From positions 62,001-126,000 of the forward strand of contig JACAEQ010000032.1 of assembly GCA_013388755.1 (NCBI GenBank): 64,000 nt of DNA, given 5' to 3'. How positions within the stretch are numbered: the first letter of the stretch is position 1; each line of letters begins with the position of its first letter. The DNA comes from Chloroflexota bacterium (GTDB lineage: Bacteria > Chloroflexota > Chloroflexia > Chloroflexales > Roseiflexaceae). A program made the position numbers and the translations under genes. Below the pieces are notes generated by a model. It saw nothing but the letters and a program-made list of their open reading frames with translations, did not search any database and was not told the DNA's origin. This document shows, piece after piece, positions 30,473 through 39,357 of this stretch.

Positions 30473-32002
30473 CTACACAATCTCTACGTCGCGCCCATAC
30501 GCCTTGCGAAACAACCCTGCACCGCGATTTGCATCCCAGATCTCCACGGTCGCATCGCCAACCGTGCGCGTTACCAGGCGTATCGTGCCATTGAGCTCAA
30601 CCGTGATCCCCTGCACCACCTGGCTCTTGCGTCGCTCCAGGTACTCGGCAATCCGTAGCAACGCCGCCAGCCGCATAACACGCAGGTCGTCGCCGGGCGA
30701 TAGTACATCGCGCAGTGACTCGACCGAAACTTCCCCTTTGCGATGGAACCGCACCAGCAACGCAATCAGCGCGACCTCACGATGACTGAAGCCTTGCAGC
30801 GTTCCGTTGAGCACCAGATACGCACCATGCTTATGGTGATCATAATAGTTGACCGCCAGGCCAATGTCGTGCAGCGTTGCTGCATACCCGAGCAATGTGC
30901 GCTCCCAGTCGCCGTAGCCATGGAACTGGCGCAACTGGTCGAACATGGAGAATGACAACTCGCGTACCTTGGCGGCATGTAATGCTTCGTAATTGTAGAT
31001 TCGCGCCAGGTTCTGGACGCTAAAGCCACGCATGTCAGCGAACAGTGGCGGGTGCTCGCCCACCAGGAAATGCTCGTAGAAGATTCCTTCGCGCAGGCCC
31101 TGGCCGCCGACCATGATGGTGTCAAAACCGCCACGTCGCATCAAATGCGCCAGGATGACGCCACCCGCAAGGATAAGATCGGCCCGATCGCGGCTGAGAC
31201 CAGGAAGATCCTCGCGTTGCCGCTGGTTCATACCGCGCAATTGCTCGATCAACGACTCGAGCCGATCGCGCGACAGAACGTATCCATGAACCCGATCGAG
31301 CGGATAATTGCACAATTTCTGGTCCACCTCGGCGAGGGTGCGGATCGTACCGCCGATACCGGCCAACATCGGGCCGCGATCGGAGGCGAACCAGTCGAGC
31401 CCGGCAAACCGCTCGGCCACACCTGTTTCGAGCGCGCGGAAATCCTTGTTGCTGATCGGGTCGGAACGCACATAGTGCTCACTGGCGCGTAGCGCACCAA
31501 CTGGCTGGCTGTACCAGCGCACGAAGCCGCGCCCACGCACCATGGAGACCTGCGTACTGCCACCACCGATGTCGATCACGAAGCCGTCACGAATATCAAG
31601 TGAGTTGGCGACCCCCAGATAGCCGTAGTAGGCTTCCTCGTGGGCGCTGAGCACGCGCATCGTCAAACCTGCTTCAGCGGCAATACGCGCGACAAAGTGC
31701 GCCTGGTTGCTGGCTTCGCGTGTCGCACTGGTCGCCACCGGCACAATCATCTTCACATTGGCCGAACGACACAGCGTATGAAACAGGCGCATCGTCGCAA
31801 TGGCACGCTCCATCGGCGCCGCCTGAAGCTGGCCGTCGGCGCCAATCCCTTCAGCCAGGCGCACACTTTCACGCACTTCATCAAGCAGGCGGAATGAATG
31901 ATGTGGCGTGTAGCCCATCACAATCAGGCGGGTCGTGTTTGATCCAAGATCAATGACCCCGATGCGCTCTTGCACAGGCGCAGCTCCAATTGCCATTGTC
32001 AT
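30473..32002 (-). CDS. ppx: Ppx/GppA phosphatase family protein
   Basis: 509 residues of the exopolyphosphatase / pppGpp phosphohydrolase family. The actin-like phosphatase core has GVIDLGSNTTRLIVMGYT, the conserved glutamate in AHEEAYYGYLG, and the phosphate loop FVIDIGGGSTQVSMV. The C-terminal region is an HD-type domain (GYAATLHDIGLAVNYYDHHKHG), as in E. coli Ppx. It would remove phosphate from polyphosphate or pppGpp. ATGs at 32002 and 31996 are both possible. A small membrane protein gene lies 23 bases upstream and is probably co-transcribed. Confidence 0.93.
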   Translation of the reverse strand: MTMAIGAAPVQERIGVIDLGSNTTRLIVMGYTPHHSFRLLDEVRESVRLAEGIGADGQLQAAPMERAIATMRLFHTLCRSANVKMIVPVATSATREASNQAHFVARIAAEAGLTMRVLSAHEEAYYGYLGVANSLDIRDGFVIDIGGGSTQVSMVRGRGFVRWYSQPVGALRASEHYVRSDPISNKDFRALETGVAERFAGLDWFASDRGPMLAGIGGTIRTLAEVDQKLCNYPLDRVHGYVLSRDRLESLIEQLRGMNQRQREDLPGLSRDRADLILAGGVILAHLMRRGGFDTIMVGGQGLREGIFYEHFLVGEHPPLFADMRGFSVQNLARIYNYEALHAAKVRELSFSMFDQLRQFHGYGDWERTLLGYAATLHDIGLAVNYYDHHKHGAYLVLNGTLQGFSHREVALIALLVRFHRKGEVSVESLRDVLSPGDDLRVMRLAALLRIAEYLERRKSQVVQGITVELNGTIRLVTRTVGDATVEIWDANRGAGLFRKAYGRDVEIV

Positions 32003-32025
32003 AGGATGCGACCGTGGCTGGCATG

Positions 32026-32190
32026 CTACGACGACTGCGACCGGGTCAGGTCGTCAATGCGCCGTTCCATGCGCGTGGCGGCGTCGCGATACATGTCGCC
32101 GCGCCTGCGAGCCGCCGCGAGCTGGCGCTGCAGGAAGATCGCCCACAGTATGAGACCGAGTGTTATGCCAATCCAGAACGTTGTGCGCAT
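32026..32190 (-). CDS. Small single-pass membrane protein
   Basis: 54 residues: a membrane helix (TTFWIGITLGLILWAIFLQR) followed by a charged Arg-rich tail with probable coiled-coil character (QLAAARRRGDMYRDAATRME). I recognise no family. The ATG at 32190 is preceded by GAGAAGAG. A much longer open frame in the same phase runs upstream into a family B repeat and is not credible. It sits 23 bases before ppx, suggesting one transcription unit. Confidence 0.65.
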   Translation of the reverse strand: MRTTFWIGITLGLILWAIFLQRQLAAARRRGDMYRDAATRMERRIDDLTRSQSS

Positions 32191-32360
32191 TGCTCTTCTC
32201 CGTACTGGCGGCAGCATCGCCACGAACCATCTGTATTGTACCTGATCCTTTTGCGACAAACAACGCAGGATTCTCCGGGTGCCACGAGGTGCCGTGCCTG
32301 CACCTGCCAGGAGCAGGTTTTCGGGAAGCTCCACCTGATGGGTAGATGGGTTTGACCCTG

Positions 32361-32483
32361 CGCGCCGAGCGTCAGCAACAGCGTGCAGCGAGCGACGCGT
32401 GGCTGAAGCAATCGAGCGGCGCGAGAGGGGATGGCTTCGCTTCGCTCGCAATGACATTGACCATCTGGTGTTCGGACAGGCTC
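32361..32483 (+). repeat. MITE-like element, family B, copy 4 (degenerate)
   Basis: Retains the internal AGCGTGGCTGAAGCAATC-like block, the CTTCGCTTCGCTCGCAATGA arm and a right end TTCGGACAGGCTC. The left terminus and flanking TTA are not recognisable. Confidence 0.75.
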
Positions 32484-32622
32484 CTGGCAAGACGCAACGC
32501 ATGCCATGGATTGGTGGTAAGATAATCGGCGTTCACACAATGGTCACGACACGCGGCTCTGCCCGATGAGCGGCAGGCGCCGCGGCTGCTGGCCCACCAG
32601 GAATCAGAAAGGAAAGAGTGCC

Positions 32623-33714
32623 ATGTCAGCTCCCATCCGCATCGGCGTCGTCGGCGCCGGCGCGGTCGTCGTCCACGGCCACGTTCCATCGCTCCAGGCA
32701 ATCCCTGGCGTACAGGTGACCGCAATCTGCGACACCAACCTGGCGCGCGCGCAGGAAGCAGCGACAAAGTTCAACATTCCGCACGCTTTCGCCGATTATC
32801 ACGATTTGATCGCGCGCGATGACATTGACGCCATCACGGTGGCCGTGCCGAATGCGCTCCACGCGCCGGTTGCCATTGCCGCGCTGAATATGGGCAAACA
32901 TGTGTTGTGCGAAAAGCCGCTGGCAACCAGCGTCGCCGATGGCGAAGCAATGGTGGCCGCCGCTGAAAAAGCCGGCAAGGTGCTGGCGATCAATATGAGT
33001 AATCGCCCACGTCCTGAAGTGGTGCTATTGCGCGAAATGGTGCAGGCTGGCCGCTTCGGCACAATCACCTATGCCTATGGTCGCCTGTTGCGCCGCCACG
33101 GCATCCCCGGCTATGGTTCATGGTTCACACGCAAGGAACTGGCGGGTGGCGGCGCAACTATGGATATTGGCGTTCACATGCTCGACATGGTGTACTGGAT
33201 TCTCGGATTTCCCCCGGTGAGCGCGGTGCGCGGCGAGATCCAGGCCGTCCATGGCCCGCATGAACGCGGCCTCGGCGGCTGGGGCGCAGACCGGGTCACA
33301 GGCGGCGTATTCGATGTGGATGATCTGGCGGCGATCCATCTGCGCCTGGCGAATGGCGGCCTGGTGACCATCGAAGTGACCTGGGCGATCCACGCCCGCA
33401 ATGAGGAGCGTATCCAGTTCGCCGGCGACCGGGCGGGCGCTGACTATTTCCCCGATCTGTATGGCAAGGACCAGCCACTGCGGATCTTCCGCGTTGATGA
33501 TGGCGTCCCCGTGGAAATTGCGCCCGAAGTTCCGAAAAAAGAGTGGGCCTGGGCCGAAGGTTTCCGTCACTTCGTGGACGCCTGCCGTGGGACGGGCCAG
33601 CCCGTGGCGACCGGCGCGGAAGGCCTGAGCATCCTGCGCCTGCTTGACGCCGCTTACCGCTCGGCAGCAGCAGGCAGCGAGATTCGCTTCTCCAGCGAAG
33701 CGCAAAACAGTTGA
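32623..33714 (+). CDS. Gfo/Idh/MocA-family oxidoreductase
   Basis: 363 residues. The N-terminal Rossmann domain has IRIGVVGAGAVVVHGHVPSL, a D in AICDTNL that favours NAD(H), and the conserved EKPLATS block (about 100-106). The C-terminal alpha/beta domain has GGGATMDIGVHMLDMVYWIL with the catalytic-type DxxxH. Members oxidise sugars, inositols or related polyols; the substrate cannot be told. GGAAAGAG lies upstream of the ATG at 32623. It stands alone between a family B repeat and convergent moeA. Confidence 0.92.
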   Translation: MSAPIRIGVVGAGAVVVHGHVPSLQAIPGVQVTAICDTNLARAQEAATKFNIPHAFADYHDLIARDDIDAITVAVPNALHAPVAIAALNMGKHVLCEKPLATSVADGEAMVAAAEKAGKVLAINMSNRPRPEVVLLREMVQAGRFGTITYAYGRLLRRHGIPGYGSWFTRKELAGGGATMDIGVHMLDMVYWILGFPPVSAVRGEIQAVHGPHERGLGGWGADRVTGGVFDVDDLAAIHLRLANGGLVTIEVTWAIHARNEERIQFAGDRAGADYFPDLYGKDQPLRIFRVDDGVPVEIAPEVPKKEWAWAEGFRHFVDACRGTGQPVATGAEGLSILRLLDAAYRSAAAGSEIRFSSEAQNS

Positions 33715-33898
33715 TCGCCGGAGTCGCGCACATTAACGCCCGCGCCTCCAGCACGTACATGGTTCAGTGATACTGCACTTCCCCAGAGAGGCAATACCGT
33801 GTCACGTTAACTCGCGCAAACGTGTAATGGCAGGCACCGGTACATCGCTTTGCGGCCTGGCGCGAACCATCCAGGCTGCGGTTGCGCGGCGATGCAGC

Positions 33899-35155
33899 TT
33901 ACCGTAGCGGCCCGGTGAGGAGCGCCTCAAGTTCGGCGCCGGCCGCATATGATTGTGTGCCGGGCGGAACCAGCAACAGGCCATTCGCGCCAAGCAACGA
34001 CAACAACCGGCTACTTCCCTGGCGACCGGTGCTGCGCGCCACAAGACGGCCCTCCTCCCAGCTAACGATCGCCCGCTGATATTCCGGACGATCAGGCGCA
34101 GGATGAATGGGATCGCGCAACGTCACCCGCACACGCGGCCGATCCGGATGCGCATCGCCCTGGAGTCGGCGCAACGCCGGTCGCACGAACACCTCGAACG
34201 ATACCAGCGAGGAGACAGGGAAGCCCGGCAGACCAAACACCAGCAGCGGCAATCCATGCGTCGCCGTCCGGCGCGCAATTGTCGCAAACGTCGTCGGCTT
34301 CCCTGGCTTAAAGGCAATCCGGCCGAAATGGATCGTACCGAGTTCCTCCAGTAATGGCTTGACCAGGTCGCGCGTTCCCATTGAGACGCCGCCACTGGTT
34401 AGCAACACATCTGCGCGACCGGCCGCATCGAGGATCGCCGCCCGTTGCACCGCCATGTCATCACGCGCAATACCCAGCGAGACAGCGACGCAGCCGGCTT
34501 CGCGCGCCGCCGCCATCAGCGCATAGCGATTACTGTCGCGTACGCCGCCGGCAAAGATCGGACCGTCCGGTTCAAACACCTCATCGCCGGTCGCCAGCAC
34601 CGCAACGACCGGCCGGCGAAAGACACGTACCCGGCGCCGTCCGGCAGTTGCCAGCAGGCCAATCTCTGCCACGCCCAGAGATGTTCCACGAGCAAGGATC
34701 AACTGGCCAGCAGCAACATCCTGGCCAGTGGTGTGGATGTTATCTCCGGCGCCGGGAGCATGCAGCACAAACAGCAGACCATCGCGCTCCTCAGCCTGCT
34801 CCACCATAACGACGGCATCCGCGCCGGACGGCAGCGGAGCGCCGGTCATGATCCGTACGGCAGCACCACGATCAATGTGCAACCCGGCCATCGCACCGGC
34901 GGTAATTTCAGCAATCACCCGGCGCGGTGTGACACCATCGGCGCTGCACAGCGCATACCCGTCAACAGCAGCTTTCGGCACATCGGGCAGGTTCTCCTCA
35001 CTGAACACATCTTCAGCCAGAACCCTGCCGTCCGCGGCGTCGCGGAGCACATCAAGCTCCTCGACATCCAGCGGCACAACGTGCAGGTTGATGATGCGCA
35101 ATGCATCATCAACCGCAACCATCGGGTAGCGCGATTCACGTCGCATCACATTCAT
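33899..35155 (-). CDS. moeA: Molybdopterin molybdenumtransferase MoeA
   Basis: 418 residues. MoeA inserts molybdate into adenylylated molybdopterin to make active Moco. Domain blocks are in order: VDGYALCSADGV, the MTGAPLPSGADAVVMVEQAE segment, VLATGDEVFEPDG, DVLLTSGGVSMGTRDLVKPL and VFGLPGFPVSSLVSFEVFVR. The ATG at 35155 directly abuts the trxB stop codon; a later ATG (MVAVDDALRI) is an alternative. A second, divergent MoeA-type gene occurs at 41.7-42.7 kb. Confidence 0.95.
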   Translation of the reverse strand: MNVMRRESRYPMVAVDDALRIINLHVVPLDVEELDVLRDAADGRVLAEDVFSEENLPDVPKAAVDGYALCSADGVTPRRVIAEITAGAMAGLHIDRGAAVRIMTGAPLPSGADAVVMVEQAEERDGLLFVLHAPGAGDNIHTTGQDVAAGQLILARGTSLGVAEIGLLATAGRRRVRVFRRPVVAVLATGDEVFEPDGPIFAGGVRDSNRYALMAAAREAGCVAVSLGIARDDMAVQRAAILDAAGRADVLLTSGGVSMGTRDLVKPLLEELGTIHFGRIAFKPGKPTTFATIARRTATHGLPLLVFGLPGFPVSSLVSFEVFVRPALRRLQGDAHPDRPRVRVTLRDPIHPAPDRPEYQRAIVSWEEGRLVARSTGRQGSSRLLSLLGANGLLLVPPGTQSYAAGAELEALLTGPLR

Positions 35156-36118
35156 CTAGGCCAGTGCCGCCACGGACTCGGCAGCCTTCTTTGCCGCGTG
35201 CTCCTGCTCGCCAAGGAACCACACCGCCTCCATCGCCGCCTTGCACCCCTCACCGGCAGCAGTGATCGCCTGGCGGTAGACATGGTCCACCACGTCGCCG
35301 GCGGCAAACACGCCAGGGATCTGTGTGCGCGTGCGATGGTCGGCAATGATATAGCCATTTGCATCAAGCTCGAGCTGACCCTTGAACAACCAGGTGTTCG
35401 GGATGTGGCCAATATATGGGAAGACGCCATCGGTCGCGATGACGGACGTCTCGCCGCTCTTGACGTTCCGCACGCGTACCCCCGTCACTTTATCATCACC
35501 CAGAATCTCTTCGACGACCGAATCCCACACGAAGTTGACTTTCGGATTGGCAAAGATGCGTTCCTGCAGAATCGGATCGGCGCGCAGCGCGTCACGCCGG
35601 TGGACAATGGTCAATTCAGATACGTAGCGCGTCAGGAAGAGGCTCTCATCGAGCGCACTATTACCGCCGCCAACCACCACAACTTTCTTGCCGCGGAAAA
35701 AGAACCCGTCACATGTGGCACAGTATGAAACGCCGCGATTTGCCAGCTTCTCCTCGCCAGGTACTCCCAGTTTGCGCGGCGATGCCCCGGTCGAGATAAT
35801 CAGCGTTTCAGCCGTCACTTCTTCGCCACCATCGGTCAACAGGCGAAATGGCCGCTGCGACAGATCAACCTTCTCTACCAGCGCATCCATATAGCGCGCG
35901 CCGAAGCGCGCGGCTTGCTTTTCCATGTTATCAGCCAGCTCAAAGCCACCAATCGCCTCCACAAAGCCAGGATAGTTTTCCACCTCGCTTGTGGTTGCGA
36001 TCAGACCGCCCGGCTGCAACCCGCGAATCACCAGGGGTTCGAGGTTGGCACGCGCCGCGTAGAGTGCGGCGGTCAGCCCTGCCGGCCCCGACCCGATAAT
36101 AACGACCTTGCTGTGCAT
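35156..36118 (-). CDS. trxB: Thioredoxin reductase
   Basis: 320-residue flavoenzyme that reduces thioredoxin with NADPH. The FAD motif GSGPAGLTAALYAA is at 9-22, the redox-active CATC is at 133-136, the second dinucleotide motif is VVGGGNSALDE, and the HRRDALRAD segment indicates NADPH preference. The C-terminal FAD motif is GVFAAGDVVDHVYRQ. The ATG at 36118 has GAGGAG upstream. It immediately precedes moeA without a gap, suggesting co-transcription. Confidence 0.97.
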   Translation of the reverse strand: MHSKVVIIGSGPAGLTAALYAARANLEPLVIRGLQPGGLIATTSEVENYPGFVEAIGGFELADNMEKQAARFGARYMDALVEKVDLSQRPFRLLTDGGEEVTAETLIISTGASPRKLGVPGEEKLANRGVSYCATCDGFFFRGKKVVVVGGGNSALDESLFLTRYVSELTIVHRRDALRADPILQERIFANPKVNFVWDSVVEEILGDDKVTGVRVRNVKSGETSVIATDGVFPYIGHIPNTWLFKGQLELDANGYIIADHRTRTQIPGVFAAGDVVDHVYRQAITAAGEGCKAAMEAVWFLGEQEHAAKKAAESVAALA

Positions 36119-36172
36119 GTCGCAGTCTCCTCAGATCGAATTGACGGCCACCTGCGTGCCGTCGCTCTTATG

Positions 36173-36181
36173 ATGATACCA
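36173..36181 (-). promoter_or_regulatory. Extended -10 candidate for trxB-moeA
   Basis: TGGTATCAT on the minus strand, 55 bases before the trxB ATG. No -35 is evident. Nothing else was recognised in 36182-36356. Confidence 0.35.
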
Positions 36182-36356
36182 CAGATAAAAAGGTTACACA
36201 GCCGACAGATTCGCCTCACCGCCGGGATGTGAGTACCGGCGCGCACTGTTGCCGCCACACGCTGCAACAAGGACGATTGGATGGCTTTCGTGGATGACGC
36301 GACCATGGCACCATCGGCATAGCGCAACCGTCTGCGCGTAGAACACAGGCGCCGCC

Positions 36357-37880
36357 ATGCGATCATCCTTCGTTCCATTCACGCTGCTGCTTGCATGTCT
36401 GGCAATCGGCGGCACCGCCATCACAACAGCGACACCGATCGCTCTGATCAATGAGATCATGCCCGCTCCCGCCACCGGCCCCGAGTGGATCGAGATCATC
36501 AATCTACGCGATACGCCGCTTGATGTCAGTGGCTGGAAGCTTGACGACGATACGCCGGGCGGTGCGCAGACAATTATTGCAGCCGGAACCATCGTACCGC
36601 CTCAAGGGTTACTCATTGTTGAGTTAAGCACCAACATCCTCAATAATAGTGGCGCCGATGCGGCGCTCCTCCTGGATGCATCCGGCACCTTGGTTGATAG
36701 TGCACCATACAGTGCCGCAACGATCGGTCAGAGCTTCGCGCGTGTACCGGATGGTGGCACACCATGGATCAAGGGTGCACCATCGCCCGGCGCGTGGAAC
36801 GTTCCGCCGGTAGTGAACACGGAGACACCTTCATCGATTCCCACGTCGACGCCGACCAGCACCCCGATCCTTGAAGCATCGCCGTCACCTACGGAGATTC
36901 TTACTGAGACCATCACCATAACCGTGACGCCAGACGATCCACCTGCAACTATTGAGCCTGTGCCATCCGGTCCAGCCACTGCCACGCCATCACCGGCAGC
37001 GAGCGCAACCACATCACTTCCATCTTGCACATGTACGCCGGAAACCGGCACCCCGGCCTCGACTGCAACCCTACAGTCATCAACAACACCCGAAGATTCC
37101 GCAACGCGAACGCCAACACCCTCCAGAACACCCTCACCCTCCAGGACACCGACGCCCTCCAGAACACCCTCACCCTCCAGAACACCATCGCCAACCGACG
37201 AACCGGAGCCAACCGACGAGCCATCCCCCACCCGCACACCATCGGCAACCAGAACGCCAACCTTCACAAAGACACCAACTGCCACACGCACACCATCACC
37301 AACCGACGAACCGGAGCCAACCGACGAGCCATCCCCCACCCGCACACCGTCGCCGTCGAAGACGCCATCACCCAGCCGCACGCCGTCGCCATCGAAGACG
37401 CCATCGCCCACCCGCACGCCCTCACCCTCTCAAACGGCCCATGCAGGGAGTACCACCGATACACCTGCAACACCTCACCCGGGCACAACCGCGACCACAG
37501 AAGCCGCGCGCACCATGAGCGCGACAGCGTGTTCCAGTGCTGCATACCACCCGGAGCGTCTACCGGCATGGGCACCAGACGGCCTCCCGACCATGGTCCC
37601 TTTTCTTTCCGATGGCACTGCTATGCGTTATGACACCCTGCCAGCACAACCCTCGCCTTCACACATCACTGCCACCGGTACAGGCTTGCCAGTGCCCACG
37701 ATCGCCACCGGCGCCTCGTCGACAACCATCACAGCCATGGAAACGGTGGTCAGGGCAACATTCGGCGTATTAGCATTGCTCGCCGCCCTGACGTACGGCA
37801 TTGCAGCGCAGCGACGCTATGAGCCGCGCAACGACCGTGAGAGCGGCGGCGCCGACCCGGACATATCGTATGACATATGA
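36357..37880 (+). CDS. Secreted lamin-tail-domain protein with Ser/Thr-Pro repeat stalk and C-terminal membrane anchor
   Basis: 507 residues. A signal peptide (FVPFTLLLACLAIGGTAITT) is followed by a lamin-tail-type beta domain (ALINEIMPAPATGPEWIEII, then DVSGWKLDDDTPGG, then IVPPQGLLIVELS) to about residue 145. A long low-complexity stalk of P-S-x-T-P and P-T-D-E-P units then reaches about residue 360. Near the C-terminus one hydrophobic helix (ATFGVLALLAALTYGIAA) precedes a charged tail. This is a typical cell-surface stalk protein; lamin-tail domains in bacteria often accompany secreted nucleases or adhesins, but no enzyme domain is present. Function unknown. Confidence 0.85.
   Translation: MRSSFVPFTLLLACLAIGGTAITTATPIALINEIMPAPATGPEWIEIINLRDTPLDVSGWKLDDDTPGGAQTIIAAGTIVPPQGLLIVELSTNILNNSGADAALLLDASGTLVDSAPYSAATIGQSFARVPDGGTPWIKGAPSPGAWNVPPVVNTETPSSIPTSTPTSTPILEASPSPTEILTETITITVTPDDPPATIEPVPSGPATATPSPAASATTSLPSCTCTPETGTPASTATLQSSTTPEDSATRTPTPSRTPSPSRTPTPSRTPSPSRTPSPTDEPEPTDEPSPTRTPSATRTPTFTKTPTATRTPSPTDEPEPTDEPSPTRTPSPSKTPSPSRTPSPSKTPSPTRTPSPSQTAHAGSTTDTPATPHPGTTATTEAARTMSATACSSAAYHPERLPAWAPDGLPTMVPFLSDGTAMRYDTLPAQPSPSHITATGTGLPVPTIATGASSTTITAMETVVRATFGVLALLAALTYGIAAQRRYEPRNDRESGGADPDISYDI
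37100..37430 (+). repeat. Minisatellite coding the Ser-Pro-Arg-Thr-Pro stalk
   Basis: Degenerate tandem repeats (CCCTCCAGAACACC-like units) encode repeated P-S-R-T-P and P-S-K-T-P. A larger unit coding PTDEPEPTDEPSPTRTPS occurs twice (near 37189-37242 and 37297-37350). Length variation by slippage is expected here. Confidence 0.85.
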
Positions 37881-37896
37881 TGGTGGCAAGGTGGTG

Positions 37897-37905
37897 TGCT
37901 ATAAT
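37897..37905 (+). promoter_or_regulatory. Extended -10 promoter of the ROK gene
   Basis: TGCTATAAT, 58 bases before the ATG at 37964 and just after the end of the preceding gene. No -35 match at 16-18 bases. Confidence 0.55.
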
Positions 37906-37963
37906 GGCAGTTCCGGAGCGTGCCGGTCTATCTCGACGCTCTGTCACAGAGAGGAGGCGTGCC

Positions 37964-38938
37964 ATGATCGACCCGACGACCCTCATCCAGGAGAGATTGA
38001 CACAGAACCGCTGGGGGCTGCTCGGTGGCCAGGGGTGCGTTCTCGGGCTCGACGTCGGCAGCTATGGCTTGCGCGCTGCACTGGTCGATCTGAACAATCA
38101 CGTCTTCTACAGTGCGCACCGTGAACCGGAAGCGGAAACGCCCCAGGAACTTGTCGGCGGGGCAATCGAACTGGGGCGCGCACTCATGGCCGAACATGGC
38201 ATAGCGAACGCGCACCTTGTGCGGGTTGGCGCCGGCTTCGGCGGCCCGGTTGATGTGCGGCACGGTATTGTGCTCCTTTCGCCACGGATTCCCGGCTGGG
38301 AGCGCTATCCATTACGCGAAGCGCTGGAGGATGCATTCGGGGCCTCGTGCGTGGTAGACAACGACGCCAACCTGATAGCCCTGGCCGAGGCGACCTTCGG
38401 TGTAGGACGCGAGACGCAGCACCTGGTCTACATTCATTTGAGCACCGGCGTTGGCGCCGGGCTCGTGCTGGATGGGCGCCTGTACCACGGCGCCACAACG
38501 ACGGCTGGCGAAATCGGCCACGCGGTTGTCGGCCCGATTGACCCTCTCCGCCCTGGAAAAGCCCCCGGGACGCTCGAACAGCACGTGTCAATCAAGGGGT
38601 TACTGAACCGGGCCGCCGAGCTTGGATTGCACACCACACTGTTGAGCGACATTTTCGGTGAGCGTCACGAAGCACGCCAGGTAGTCAGCGAGGCGATCGA
38701 CCTTCTGGCCGTTCGCATTGCGCAGATCGTCGCGCTCCTCGACCCGCAGATGGTCGTCATTGGCGGCGTCGTGGCACGCAACGGCGGCGATCCGTTCATC
38801 AACGCAATTGCTGATCGCATGCAGATCTATGTTGGCGGGATGGTTGAACGGCAGACCCGGCTTGTCGGGGCGATCCTTGGTGCTGATAGCGTTGCGATCG
38901 GCGCTGTGGCCCTGGCGCTCGAAAGCATGCGCGACTAG
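37964..38938 (+). CDS. ROK-family protein (sugar kinase-like) lacking the zinc cysteines
   Basis: 324 residues. The ATP/sugar-kinase fold has the phosphate-1 motif VLGLDVGSYGLRAALVD, the catalytic aspartate D134 in VDNDANLIALAEATFG, and GEIGHAVV (His186). In most ROK proteins this histidine and the three cysteines of a following CxCGxxGCxE motif bind zinc; here the same position reads PIDPLRPGKAPGTLEQ with no cysteine. There is no N-terminal DNA-binding domain, so a kinase-like role is more likely than a repressor. The start has AGAGAGGAGG upstream. The stop codon lies inside one copy of a 12-base direct repeat flanking a small mobile element. Confidence 0.88.
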   Translation: MIDPTTLIQERLTQNRWGLLGGQGCVLGLDVGSYGLRAALVDLNNHVFYSAHREPEAETPQELVGGAIELGRALMAEHGIANAHLVRVGAGFGGPVDVRHGIVLLSPRIPGWERYPLREALEDAFGASCVVDNDANLIALAEATFGVGRETQHLVYIHLSTGVGAGLVLDGRLYHGATTTAGEIGHAVVGPIDPLRPGKAPGTLEQHVSIKGLLNRAAELGLHTTLLSDIFGERHEARQVVSEAIDLLAVRIAQIVALLDPQMVVIGGVVARNGGDPFINAIADRMQIYVGGMVERQTRLVGAILGADSVAIGAVALALESMRD

Positions 38939-38942
38939 ACCC

Positions 38943-39066
38943 AATACCTTGCAAATAAGGCGCGATACACCCCCTCCCAACCTCCCCCCACTGGGTGAGG
39001 AGCCGGACTCCCGCCCCCAGCGGGGGCGGGCTGGGGTGGGGGCGAAGAGCTTAGGTGCAACGTATT
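38943..39066 (+). mobile_element. MITE-like element, family C, with inverted ends and 12-base direct repeats
   Basis: The 124-base element begins AATACCTTGCAAATAAG and ends with the inverted version of AATACGTTGCACCTAAG (14 of 17 match). It is flanked by GCGACTAGACCC at 38931-38942 and 39067-39078. The interior is extremely C-rich then G-rich (CCCCCTCCC..., GCGGGGGCGGG...), giving a strong foldback. The left flanking copy contains the last codons and stop of the ROK gene, so the insertion duplicated the gene's end. Confidence 0.8.
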
Positions 39067-39107
39067 GCGACTAGACCCGCTACCCTGGATGGATAAAGTC
39101 GAGCTTA

Positions 39108-39265
39108 GTGCCTATCCGAACACCCATGAGCATGCGGTCATGGCGCGGAGCGCCAGCGACCGCGTGCAGCGAGCGCAGCGTGGCTGAAGCAATCGAGCGG
39201 CGCGAGCGGAGAGTGCTTCGCGCGCGCTCGCCATGACAGTGACCATCTGGTGTTCGGATAGGCTC
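39108..39265 (+). repeat. MITE-like element, family B, copy 5 (most complete)
   Basis: A 158-base element with termini GTGCCTATCCGAACACC and the inverted GAGCCTATCCGAACACC, flanked by TTA at 39105-39107 and 39266-39268. Internal arms resemble those of the other copies, with several substitutions in the CGCAATGA arms (CGCCATGAC). Confidence 0.9.
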
Positions 39266-39322
39266 TTAGTCACCACACACCATCTGTCACACACGCCTGG
39301 ATACAGTCGCAACAACCCTCGT

Positions 39323-39351
39323 TTGCATGGCCTGCGCCCACACGGTATAAT
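39323..39351 (+). promoter_or_regulatory. Promoter of the SRP RNA gene
   Basis: TTGCAT (39323-39328) and TATAAT (39346-39351) with a 17-base spacer. Transcription would start near 39358, which is the 5' strand of the closing helix of the RNA. Confidence 0.75.
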
Positions 39352-39357
39352 AGACCT

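Noticed and set aside
32191-32502. Longer version of the small membrane protein
   Set aside because: The extension reads through family B copy 4; the ATG at 32190 has its own ribosome site.
34445-35728. A 427-codon open frame antisense across moeA and trxB
   Set aside because: It spans two well-recognised genes and their junction; composition is typical of antisense translation.
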